From Candidatus Scatomorpha merdipullorum (GTDB taxonomy: Bacteria; Bacillota; Clostridia; Oscillospirales; Oscillospiraceae): a stretch of 5,793 nucleotides of DNA. Below, in pieces: positions 1-5,535 of this stretch (within the stretch, counting starts at the first letter, position 1; every line of letters begins with the position of its first letter). The notes beneath the pieces are model-generated. The model saw only the letters and a list, made by a program, of their open reading frames with translations. It was not told the origin of the DNA and ran no database searches. A program made the translations under genes and the position numbers. Location of the stretch: positions 1-5,793 of the forward strand of contig DVJK01000074.1 in the NCBI GenBank assembly GCA_018716795.1, given 5' to 3'.

Positions 1-1144
1 CGAGGCAGTCGGCGGCGGCGACGGTCTTCCCGTCGTCGTTCATGCGCATGTAGAAGGCCTTTATCTCCTTCGGGTAATCCGTGACGAAGATGGGCTTTTT
101 GAAAATCTCCTCGGTGAGGCAGCGCTCATGCTCGGTCTGGAGGTCGCAGCCCCAGTAGACCTTGTAGTCGAATTTGTCGTTGCGCTGCTCGAGCAGCTTT
201 ATGGCCTCGGTGTAGCTCACGCGGCCGAAGTCGCTGGAGGCGACGTGCTCGAGCCGCTCCCTGAGGCCCTTGTCGACGAAGCTGTTGAAAAAGTCCATCT
301 CCTGCGGGCAGCGCTCCATTACGCGGCGTATCACGTACTTTATCATCGCCTCGGCGTTATCCATGTAGTCCGTGAGGTCGGCGAAGGCCATCTCGGGCTC
401 TATCATCCAGAACTCGGCGGCGTGGCGCTGGGTGTTGGACTTCTCGGCGCGGAAGGTGGGGCCGAAGGTGTACACGTCGCCGAAGGCCATGGCGAAGTTC
501 TCCGCGTTGAGCTGGCCGGAGACGGTGAGGCTCGCCTTCTTGCCGAAGAAATCCTGGCTGTAATCCACGCTGCCGTCCTCGGTCCTGGGCACGTTGTTGA
601 GGTCGAGGGTGGTGACCTCGAACATCTCGCCCGCGCCCTCGCAGTCGCTGGCGGTTATGAGCGGGGTGTGGACATAGACGAAGCCGCGCTCCTGGAAAAA
701 TTCGTGTATCGCCGCGGCGGCGACGGAGCGGACGCGGAAAACGGCGGAAAAGAGGTTCGTGCGCGGGCGCAGGTGCTGTATCGTGCGCAGGAAATCTATG
801 CCGTGGCGCTTTTTCTGAAGCGGATAGTCGGGCGTGGAGACGCCCTCGACCTCGACGGAGCGCGCCTTGAGCTCAAAGGGCTGCTTGGCCTCCGGCGTCA
901 GCACCAGCTCGCCGCGGACAATAAGCGCCGCGCCGACGTTCTGGCGGGCAATCTCGTCGTAGTTCTCAAGGGCGGCGCGCTCGAGCACGACCTGCAGGTT
1001 CCCGTGAGCCGAGCCGTCGTTGAGGGCGACGAAGCCGAAGTTCTTCATGTCGCGTATCGTCCTGGCCCAGCCGCAGACGGTTATCTCCCGGCCGGTGAAG
1101 CTCGCCGCGTCGGCGTATATGGCGGCTATGCGCTCTCGTTTCAT
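1..1144 (-). CDS. asnS: Asparaginyl-tRNA synthetase, 3' end cut by the window edge
   Basis: This enzyme attaches asparagine to tRNA-Asn in the cytoplasm using ATP; it is a class IIb aminoacyl-tRNA synthetase. Translating the minus strand from the ATG at 1144 gives 381 residues that stay open to the window edge. Residues about 18-100 form the OB-fold anticodon-binding domain (ITVCGWARTIRDMKNFGF). The linker reads HLRPRTN (124-130). The catalytic core begins near 135 with a motif 1 region (GFVYVHTPLITASDCEGAGEMF), then DFFGKKASLTVSGQLNAE, class II motif 2 (GPTFRAEKSNTQRHAAEFW, 228-246), and later YWGCDLQTEHE and KAFYMRMNDDGKTVA. ITASD..GAGEMF and the EKSNT stretch favour AsnRS over AspRS. Bacterial AsnRS is about 460 residues, so roughly 80 residues including motif 3 lie off the left edge. 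GGGAGGT at 1151-1157 sits 6 nt before the ATG and supports this start. It is divergent from cysK. Identification is very secure; whether the gene is intact beyond the edge cannot be seen. Confidence 0.97.
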   Translation of the reverse strand, partial: MKRERIAAIYADAASFTGREITVCGWARTIRDMKNFGFVALNDGSAHGNLQVVLERAALENYDEIARQNVGAALIVRGELVLTPEAKQPFELKARSVEVEGVSTPDYPLQKKRHGIDFLRTIQHLRPRTNLFSAVFRVRSVAAAAIHEFFQERGFVYVHTPLITASDCEGAGEMFEVTTLDLNNVPRTEDGSVDYSQDFFGKKASLTVSGQLNAENFAMAFGDVYTFGPTFRAEKSNTQRHAAEFWMIEPEMAFADLTDYMDNAEAMIKYVIRRVMERCPQEMDFFNSFVDKGLRERLEHVASSDFGRVSYTEAIKLLEQRNDKFDYKVYWGCDLQTEHERCLTEEIFKKPIFVTDYPKEIKAFYMRMNDDGKTVAAADCL

Positions 1145-1214
1145 GTGTATACCTCCCGTGGACGCGCCGGAGCCCGCCCGCTTTAAATTTTCTTAACCCG
1201 CGCCGTCATGTCTA

Positions 1215-1244
1215 TTTACATACGGAGCATTATAGTATTATAAT
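1215..1244 (+). promoter_or_regulatory. Predicted sigma-70-type promoter for cysK
   Basis: TTTACA (1215-1220) and a perfect TATAAT (1239-1244) are separated by 18 nt. The predicted start is near 1251, giving a short leader of about 43 nt that ends in the cysK ribosome binding site GGAGG (1280-1284). The leader is too short for a T-box or S-box riboswitch. The -10 lies inside the palindrome ATTATAAT (1237-1244), which also supplies the asnS -10. Confidence 0.6.
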
Positions 1245-1265
1245 CGTAGCGTGCAGATTTTTCAA
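1237..1265 (-). promoter_or_regulatory. Predicted sigma-70-type promoter for asnS
   Basis: Read on the minus strand, TTGAAA (1260-1265) is followed by a 17-nt spacer and a perfect TATAAT (1237-1242). This predicts a start near 1230 and a leader of about 86 nt before asnS. A second minus-strand TATAAT lies at 1229-1234. I see no T-box element in the leader, although many Firmicute tRNA synthetase genes have one. The -10 overlaps the cysK -10 on the other strand. Confidence 0.65.
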
Positions 1266-1293
1266 TGCTTTTCTCACACGGAGGAAATTTGAA

Positions 1294-2196
1294 ATGATTT
1301 ATAACGACATTATCGAGCTGATAGGCTCCACCCCTCTCCTGCGCCTCAACCGCTTCGCGCCGGGCCTAGACCTCCTCGCGAAGCTGGAGCGGCAAAATCC
1401 CGCCGGCAGCGCCAAGGACCGCGCCGCGCTCTATATGATACGCGACGCCGAGGCGAATGGCGCGCTCGCGCCCGGCGGCATGATAATCGAGCCGACGAGC
1501 GGCAACACCGGCATAGGCATCGCCGCCCTCGCCGCCGTGCTCGGGTACAAGGCGGTCATCGTCATGCCCGACTCCATGAGCGTGGAGCGCGTCAAGCTCA
1601 TCGCGGCCTACGGCGCGGAGGTCGTCCTCACGCCCGGGGCCGAGGGCATGAGCGGCGCGGTCGCGAAGGCCGAGGAGCTGCATGCGGCCAATCCCGGCAG
1701 CGTGATAGCCGGGCAGTTTGAAAACCCCGCCAACCCCCTCGCGCACTATGAGACGACCGGCCCCGAAATCTGGGCCGACGCCGAGGGGCGGGTCGACGCC
1801 TTTGTCGCCGGCGTGGGCACGGGCGGCACGATAACGGGCGTCGGGCGCTGCCTCAGGGAGAAGAACCCCGGCGTGCGCATAATCGCCGTCGAGCCCGCGG
1901 GCAGCCCGCTTCTGAGCGAGGGCCGCTCCGGAGCGCACGCCATCCAGGGCATAGGCGCGAACTTTGTGCCCGAGGCGCTGGACACCTCGGTCTATGACGA
2001 GATAATCACCGTCTCCGACGAAGACGCGCTTGAGAGTATGCGCGCGCTGGCGCGCACGGAGGGCCTTCTCGCCGGCGTCAGCTCCGGCGCGGCGGCCTGG
2101 GCGGCGCGCGAGGTCGCAAAGCGGCCCGAGTTCGCCGGCAAGCGCGTGGTCTGCCTCCTGCCCGACACGGGCGAGCGCTATCTGAGCGTGCTGTGA
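1294..2196 (+). CDS. cysK: Cysteine synthase A (O-acetylserine sulfhydrylase)
   Basis: A PLP enzyme (fold type II) that makes cysteine from O-acetyl-L-serine and sulfide in the cytoplasm, the last step of cysteine synthesis. The 300-residue protein is slightly short for CysK (about 305-320) but complete. It starts with the family opening IIELIGSTPLLRLNR (6-20). NPAGSAKDR (35-43) carries the PLP Schiff-base lysine, Lys41. EPTSGNTGIGIA (66-77) is the substrate loop, GVGTGGTITG (173-182) the PLP phosphate loop, QGIGANFVP (218-226) the family motif near the active site, and SSGAA (263-267) holds the serine expected to contact the pyridine nitrogen. It ends PDTGERYLSVL. GGAGG at 1280-1284, 9 nt before the ATG, supports the start. 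The next gene follows after 4 nt, so the two are probably one transcript. The related CysM and cystathionine beta-synthase-like enzymes are less likely given these motifs. Substrate preference is inferred from the family. Confidence 0.94.
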   Translation: MIYNDIIELIGSTPLLRLNRFAPGLDLLAKLERQNPAGSAKDRAALYMIRDAEANGALAPGGMIIEPTSGNTGIGIAALAAVLGYKAVIVMPDSMSVERVKLIAAYGAEVVLTPGAEGMSGAVAKAEELHAANPGSVIAGQFENPANPLAHYETTGPEIWADAEGRVDAFVAGVGTGGTITGVGRCLREKNPGVRIIAVEPAGSPLLSEGRSGAHAIQGIGANFVPEALDTSVYDEIITVSDEDALESMRALARTEGLLAGVSSGAAAWAAREVAKRPEFAGKRVVCLLPDTGERYLSVL

Positions 2197-2200
2197 GCCT

Positions 2201-3094
2201 ATGAAGAGCCTGCTGCTTATAATAAACCCCGTCGCCGGACGGGGCACATACAAGAACGGCCTCGGTGAGGCGCTGCATATCCTGCACTCCGCCGGGTACG
2301 CGCCCACGGTGCGCTTCACCACCCGCGCGGGCGAGGCGGTGGAGCTCACCGCGGCGAGCGCGGGATACGACATGCTCTGCTGCATGGGCGGCGACGGGAC
2401 GCTCTCCGACGTGATAGAGGGCCTGATGCGCCTGCCGGAGGACGCCCGCCCGCCGATAGGCTATTTCCCGCTGGGCACGGCCAACGACGTCGCCTCGACG
2501 CTCAAGCTCCCGAAGGGCGACAGCGCGGCCTGCGCGCGACGCATTGCCGGCGGGGAGGAAAAATACTGGGACGTCGGCGGCATGGGCGGCGGGCGGTACT
2601 TCACCTATGTCGCCGCCTTCGGGGCCTTCACCGACGTCAGCTATGAGACGCCGCAGCAGAGCAAGCAGGCGCTCGGCCACCTGGCCTATATCCTCGAGGG
2701 CATGAACCGCATAACCCGCCTGCCCCACGCCAAGTGCCGCATCGAGCTCTCGGGCGGCGAGGTCGAGGAGGGCGACTTCATCTTCGGCGGCGTGACGAAC
2801 TCGCTCTCCGTCGCGGGGCTCGTGAAGCTCGATCCCGGGCTTGTCGGGCTCGACGACGGGCAGTTTGAAATAAGCCTCGTGCGCTATCCGGAGACGCTGG
2901 CCGAGCTCAACACGCTCATGGGCCAGGCCGTCAGCAAGAATCTGAACGGCCCCGCGCTCAAGATTCTCCACGCCGAAAGCGTAAAGTTCAGCTTCGAGCG
3001 CCCGGTCAGCTTCACCCGCGACGGCGAACCCGGCGGCAGCTATACCGAGCTGACCATAAAAAACCACCGCCGCGCAGTGAGGATTATCTGCTGA
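2201..3094 (+). CDS. Diacylglycerol/lipid kinase family protein (DagK/YegS/BmrU type)
   Basis: The protein belongs to the diacylglycerol kinase catalytic-domain family, soluble or peripheral enzymes that phosphorylate a lipid hydroxyl with ATP at the membrane; in Gram-positive bacteria the usual role is recycling diacylglycerol to phosphatidic acid. The 297 residues match the family's usual size of about 290-315. The N-terminal domain has IINPVAGRG (8-16), the nucleotide-binding signature CMGGDGTLSDV (61-71) and PLGTANDVA (90-98). The C-terminal beta-rich domain has VGLDDGQFEI (215-224), matching the metal-binding Asp loop, and DGEPGG (274-279), containing the Asp expected to act as catalytic base. 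There is no signal peptide or membrane segment. The ATG lies 4 nt after the cysK stop and no good Shine-Dalgarno precedes it, so translation probably depends on coupling to cysK. The true lipid substrate (diacylglycerol, undecaprenol, sphingoid or other) cannot be told from sequence, so no symbol is given. Confidence 0.88.
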   Translation: MKSLLLIINPVAGRGTYKNGLGEALHILHSAGYAPTVRFTTRAGEAVELTAASAGYDMLCCMGGDGTLSDVIEGLMRLPEDARPPIGYFPLGTANDVASTLKLPKGDSAACARRIAGGEEKYWDVGGMGGGRYFTYVAAFGAFTDVSYETPQQSKQALGHLAYILEGMNRITRLPHAKCRIELSGGEVEEGDFIFGGVTNSLSVAGLVKLDPGLVGLDDGQFEISLVRYPETLAELNTLMGQAVSKNLNGPALKILHAESVKFSFERPVSFTRDGEPGGSYTELTIKNHRRAVRIIC

Positions 3095-3139
3095 GGCGGC
3101 GGTCCGGCTGCATGAGCTTTTTGCCTCCCCGCGCCGCCT
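3094..3139 (+). repeat. 8-bp inverted repeat just after the lipid kinase stop codon
   Basis: AGGCGGCG (3094-3101, overlapping the last base of the TGA stop) pairs perfectly with CGCCGCCT (3132-3139) across a 30-nt loop. An alternative stem, GAGGC (3093-3097) with GCCTC (3123-3127), competes with it. No T-tract follows, so I do not call it a terminator; it could stabilise the mRNA 3' end or be chance in GC-rich sequence. Confidence 0.3.
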
Positions 3140-3165
3140 GTCGGGGTAGTTTGCTGTCAACGGAA

Positions 3166-3192
3166 AGACCGGACGGCTTGGCCGTCCGGTCT
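3166..3192. repeat. Hairpin repeat, copy 1 (no T-tract)
   Basis: A perfect 12-bp stem whose core arms are ACCGGACGGC (3168-3177) and GCCGTCCGGT (3181-3190), closed by loop TTG, with two more outer pairs. The 25 nt at 3168-3192 recur exactly at 3358-3382. This copy is followed by CAGACTG rather than T's, so it lacks the terminator signature of copy 2. It is part of a 292-bp spacer (3095-3386) with no credible gene. Confidence 0.85.
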
Positions 3193-3241
3193 CAGACTGT
3201 CGACAAACGCGCTCGTGACAGGTTTCGGAGGGAAAGATATT

Positions 3242-3272
3242 GTGAAAGAAAACCGTCAGGGTTGTCTTTCAC
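3242..3272. repeat. Imperfect hairpin in the convergent spacer
   Basis: GTGAAAGA (3242-3249) pairs with TCTTTCAC (3265-3272), then one A/G mismatch, then AACC (3251-3254) with GGTT (3260-3263) around loop GTCAG. There is no T-tract on either side. Confidence 0.6.
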
Positions 3273-3282
3273 GTTCAATTCG

Positions 3283-3320
3283 AGCGCTTTTCAGAACACA
3301 GAAATGTTCTGAAAAACGCT
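3283..3320. repeat. Hairpin in the convergent spacer
   Basis: TTTTCAGAACA (3288-3298) pairs perfectly with TGTTCTGAAAA (3305-3315) around loop CAGAAA. One C/A mismatch follows and the stem continues with AGCG (3283-3286) against CGCT (3317-3320). The motif CGCTTTTCAG at 3285-3294 recurs at 3317-3326 in the adjoining hairpin, so the two stems can exchange partners. Confidence 0.65.
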
Positions 3321-3358
3321 TTTCAGCTTGTCGAAAAAGCTTTTTCGGCAAGCTGAAA
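3321..3358. repeat. 19-bp near-perfect palindrome
   Basis: The 19 nt at 3321-3339 (starting TTTCAGCTTG) pair with 3340-3358 (ending CAAGCTGAAA) with a single T/G wobble and no spacer between the arms, centred on AAGCTT. Folded as RNA the centre would open as a small loop. On the minus strand AGCGTTTTTC follows, a poor but possible termination context for cytX. Its last base is the first base of the terminator hairpin. Confidence 0.7.
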
Positions 3359-3388
3359 CCGGACGGCTTGGCCGTCCGGTCTTTTTTT
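3358..3388 (+). terminator. Rho-independent terminator for cysK-lipid kinase unit
   Basis: A perfect 10-bp GC-rich stem (ACCGGACGGC at 3358-3367, GCCGTCCGGT at 3371-3380, loop TTG) is followed by C and seven T's (3382-3388), the classic layout for plus-strand termination. The T-tract overlaps the cytX stop codon (TTA at 3387-3389 on the plus strand). On the minus strand the stem is followed only by TTTCAGC, so it is at best weakly bidirectional. Confidence 0.88.
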
Positions 3389-4553
3389 ATGCTTTTTTCG
3401 CGGGTATCGCTTTGTTCACTACATAGCAGAGCAGCATGGTTATGAGCACGCTGGGCAGGGTGTAGCCGGTGGGGAGGTCTACGTGCATCATGAGCCGGTA
3501 GATTGCGAGGCCGACGGCCCAGACTATGAGGTTCGGCCAGTCGAAGGCGGCGGCGAAGCTGTCCTTCTTCAATATGAAGTAGGTCGTGAGCTGCACGGCT
3601 ATCATGGGCGCGAACACGCTTCCTATAAGGTAGAGGAAGTTCATGATGTTGTCCATGACAAAGAGGCAGGCGCCCACGGTTCCTATGACGGTGGCGATGA
3701 TGCCCATGGTCTTGCCGCTGAGCTTTTTGGTGAGGCTCTCGGCGGAGACGCCGGCGCTGAAGGCGTCGAGGAAGGTGGTCGTGACCGTGGAGAGAATCAT
3801 GATGAGCAGCGCGGCGATGCCGAGACCGGCCTTGAGCATGATGTCGGCGATGTTGCTCCCGCCGGTGTATATCGCGAGGCCCATGCCTATGACGTACATC
3901 CAGCAACTGACAAGGCCGTAGGTTATCGTGCTCCAGAGCGTGGCCTTGAAGGGCTTCTCCGCCTCGCGCGTGTAGTCGCTTATGACGGGCAGCCAGCTCA
4001 GCGGCATGGCGACGGCGTTCTCGACGCCCATGCCGAAGGTGAAGACGTCCGTGCTGCTCGCGCCGGGGTTGCCCTCGCGGAATATGACGACGCTCAGCAC
4101 CACGGTGAGGATGAAGAGCAGGGCCATGGTAATCTTGTTCAGGAGGCCGAGGTTCGTGACGCCGATGGCTATCCAGACGATTATGAGCACGCCTATGACG
4201 ATGCTCCAGACGGGGATGCCGAAGGCGAAGAGCTCGTTCGTCGCAAGCGCGCCGTCGTAAATCATGATGCCCGTCCAGCCGACGAGCTGCACGACGTTCA
4301 GGAGGGCGAAGAGCATGCCGCCCTTGGCGCCGAAGCTCATCTTCGTCGTCTCCATGGCGCTCTTGCGCTCGCGCCCGCCGATGAGGCCCGCGAGGAAGAA
4401 GAGCACGCAGCCGATAACGTGGCCGAGCAGGATTGCGGCGATGCCCTTGCCCATGCCGAGCGGGGCGAAGTAGGTGCCGGTCAGGATCTCGGCGAGGGAG
4501 ACGCCCGCGCCGAACCAGATGAGGGAGTTTGCAAAAGTGCTTGTACGTTTCAT
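3387..4553 (-). CDS. cytX: CytX-type hydroxymethylpyrimidine/cytosine permease (NCS1 family)
   Basis: An inner-membrane transporter of the nucleobase:cation symporter-1 family, CytX branch, predicted to import HMP or related pyrimidines for thiamin synthesis. The 388-residue protein is almost entirely hydrophobic, with about 12 predicted helices (roughly 8-30, 36-58, 79-103, 113-133, 138-158, 175-191, 207-230, 240-262, 283-300, 304-327, 338-354, 364-382). The N-terminal block SLIWFGAGVSLAEILTG (10-26), then APLGMGKG (30-37), GHVIGC (44-49), KSAMETTKMSFG (64-75) and NVVQLVGWTGIMI (86-98) are what I recognise as CytX-like rather than CodB. A start at 4580 adding nine residues (MNTSRRRAD) is possible, but the ATG at 4553 is better: AGGAGG lies 9 nt upstream and the protein then begins at the family-conserved region. 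It directly follows thiD, which fits HMP salvage. The exact substrate is inferred from family and context; cytosine is the main alternative. Confidence 0.9.
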   Translation of the reverse strand: MKRTSTFANSLIWFGAGVSLAEILTGTYFAPLGMGKGIAAILLGHVIGCVLFFLAGLIGGRERKSAMETTKMSFGAKGGMLFALLNVVQLVGWTGIMIYDGALATNELFAFGIPVWSIVIGVLIIVWIAIGVTNLGLLNKITMALLFILTVVLSVVIFREGNPGASSTDVFTFGMGVENAVAMPLSWLPVISDYTREAEKPFKATLWSTITYGLVSCWMYVIGMGLAIYTGGSNIADIMLKAGLGIAALLIMILSTVTTTFLDAFSAGVSAESLTKKLSGKTMGIIATVIGTVGACLFVMDNIMNFLYLIGSVFAPMIAVQLTTYFILKKDSFAAAFDWPNLIVWAVGLAIYRLMMHVDLPTGYTLPSVLITMLLCYVVNKAIPAKKA

Positions 4554-4554
4554 G

Positions 4555-5361
4555 TCAGCGCGCCTCCTGCTTGTATTCATTTTTGATGTCGAACGCGTGA
4601 TTCATCGGCCCGCGCCCATGGCCGAGGTCGAGCATGTCGTTCAGCGCGCCGGAGAGGTAGGCCTTCGCGCGCTCGACGCTGTCGGGGAGGTTGAAGCCCT
4701 TGGCGAGGTTCGCGGCAATCGCGCTCGAGAGCGTGCAGCCGGTGCCGTGGGTGTTGGGATTCGCTATCCGCCTGCCGTAGAACCAGCGCGCCTCGCCGTC
4801 CGCGTAGAGGAGGTCGTTGGCGTCGTTCAGGTCGTGCCCGCCCTTGCAGAGCACGGCGCAGCCGAAGCGTTCGGAGATGGCCTTCGCGGCCTTCTCCATG
4901 TCCGCGGGAGACTTTATCTCCATTTCGGAGAGTATTTCGGCCTCCGGGATGTTGGGCGTGCAGACCTCGGCGAGGGGCAGGAGGGCGTTCTCCAGCGCGC
5001 CGACGGCGTCCGCCTGGAGGAGGCGCGAGCCGCTTGTGGCGACCATGACCGGGTCGACCACGATGTGCCGGGCCTTATAGAAGCGCAGCTTCTCCGCGAT
5101 GACCTCTATGAGGCCGCTGGAGGAGACCATGCCTATCTTGACCGCGTCGGGGAAGATGTCCGTAAACACGGCGTCCAGCTCCTCGGCGAGGAAGTGAGGC
5201 GTGGCCTCCATGATGTCTGTGACGCCGGTGGTGTTCTGGGCCGTCAGGGCCGTTATCGCGCTCATGGCGAATACGCCGTTGAGCGTCATGGCCTTCAGGT
5301 CAGCCTGAATCCCGGCGCCTCCGCTGGTGTCGCTGCCAGCGATCGTCAATGCTGTTCTCAT
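4555..5361 (-). CDS. thiD: Hydroxymethylpyrimidine/phosphomethylpyrimidine kinase
   Basis: A cytoplasmic ribokinase-fold enzyme that phosphorylates HMP to HMP-P and then HMP-PP, the pyrimidine half used to make thiamin phosphate. It has 268 residues, the family's usual size. Visible signatures are AGSDTSGGAGIQADLK (8-23) at the pyrimidine and phosphate site, ALTAQNT (38-44) with Gln42 where HMP kinases usually have Gln, KIGM (75-78), DPVMVATSG (103-111), TPN (135-137), KGGH (173-176), and the anion-hole/catalytic loop NTHGTGCTLSSAIAA (203-217) with Cys209 and the GTGC tetrad. The ATG at 5361 has GAAAGGGG (5370-5377) 8 nt upstream. The stop is 1 nt from the cytX ATG, so the two are an operon and probably translationally coupled. 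It is a stand-alone ThiD, not fused to ThiE or ThiN. Side activity on pyridoxal is possible in this family but not suggested here. Confidence 0.96.
   Translation of the reverse strand: MRTALTIAGSDTSGGAGIQADLKAMTLNGVFAMSAITALTAQNTTGVTDIMEATPHFLAEELDAVFTDIFPDAVKIGMVSSSGLIEVIAEKLRFYKARHIVVDPVMVATSGSRLLQADAVGALENALLPLAEVCTPNIPEAEILSEMEIKSPADMEKAAKAISERFGCAVLCKGGHDLNDANDLLYADGEARWFYGRRIANPNTHGTGCTLSSAIAANLAKGFNLPDSVERAKAYLSGALNDMLDLGHGRGPMNHAFDIKNEYKQEAR
4563..4568 (-). promoter_or_regulatory. Ribosome binding site that fixes the cytX start
   Basis: A perfect AGGAGG on the minus strand lies inside the last codons of thiD (Gln-Glu-Ala-Arg-stop), 9 nt before the ATG at 4553. It supports the 4553 start over the in-frame ATG at 4580, which would overlap thiD. 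Confidence 0.8.
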
Positions 5362-5425
5362 TGCGATTTCCCCTTTCTCAGCATTGAAGTTTTATATAGC
5401 GGTCTGAAGTGGTGCTCCCGACAGG

Positions 5426-5460
5426 CCGCTGACAGGCGCGCGAAGCGCGAGTGTCTGTGG
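5426..5460. repeat. Imperfect GC-rich hairpin upstream of thiD
   Basis: CGCGC (5437-5441) and GCGCG (5445-5449) close on loop GAA. After two mismatches the stem continues with GACA (5431-5434) against TGTC (5452-5455), one T/T mismatch, then CCGC (5426-5429) against GTGG (5457-5460) with one wobble. Its tip GCGCGAAGCGC is identical to the tip of an arm of the composite element at 5561-5571. GACAGGC occurs twice here (5420-5426, 5431-5437). Confidence 0.6.
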
Positions 5461-5492
5461 TTGGTTATTTTATTATTTGGGTGCGGATTTGT

Positions 5493-5526
5493 ACCCGCCA
5501 GCTGTTTGGCGGAAACCTGCGGGTTT
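5493..5526. repeat. Pair of mutually exclusive hairpins in thiD upstream region
   Basis: CCGCCA (5495-5500) can pair with TGGCGG (5507-5512), or ACCCGC (5493-5498) can pair with GCGGGT (5519-5524). The two share 5495-5498 and cannot form together. A small AAACC/GGTTT stem (5513-5517 with 5522-5526) is compatible only with the first. No poly-U tract follows on either strand. Confidence 0.5.
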
Positions 5527-5535
5527 AAGCAATAA

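Larger units (their letters stand above)
5362..5535. other. thiD upstream region/leader, no gene; hairpins only
   Basis: No coding sequence is supported. Next to thiD is its ribosome binding site (5370-5377). An AT-rich patch TTTATATA (5391-5398) could hold a minus-strand -10, and TAAAAT near the ATTTTATTATTT patch (5467-5478) is another, but neither has a good -35, so I do not call a promoter. Two hairpin zones are listed separately. No TPP riboswitch core is present. Confidence 0.6.

Noticed and set aside
128..1186. Long plus-strand open frame (352 codons)
   Set aside because: It lies antisense to asnS, has biased low-complexity composition (Val, Ala, Glu, Gly, Leu), no family motif and no ribosome binding site; GC-rich coding DNA often leaves the antisense frame open.
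1366..3160. Minus-strand open frames of 339 and 360 codons opposite cysK and the lipid kinase
   Set aside because: The plus strand carries unmistakable enzyme motifs there; these frames have none.
3197..3221. Hairpin CTGTC/GACAG after repeat copy 1
   Set aside because: Only 5 bp with a 15-nt loop and a bulged extension; not distinguishable from chance.
3112..3445. Two small plus-strand ORFs (66 and 76 codons) in the convergent spacer
   Set aside because: They read straight through hairpin arms, and the second crosses the terminator into cytX; the shared peptide PDGLAVRS comes only from the duplicated hairpin. No ribosome binding site.
3483..4586. Long plus-strand open frame (367 codons)
   Set aside because: Antisense shadow of cytX; highly biased (Asp, Glu, Ala, His), unlike any recognised protein, while the minus strand encodes a clear transporter.
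5376..5382. GCTGAGA on the minus strand as a TPP riboswitch fragment
   Set aside because: It overlaps the region just before the thiD ribosome binding site and no matching second half of the riboswitch follows; a 7-mer alone is chance.
4474..5535. Long plus-strand open frame (353 codons)
   Set aside because: Antisense shadow of thiD and of the cytX start; no motif or start signal.
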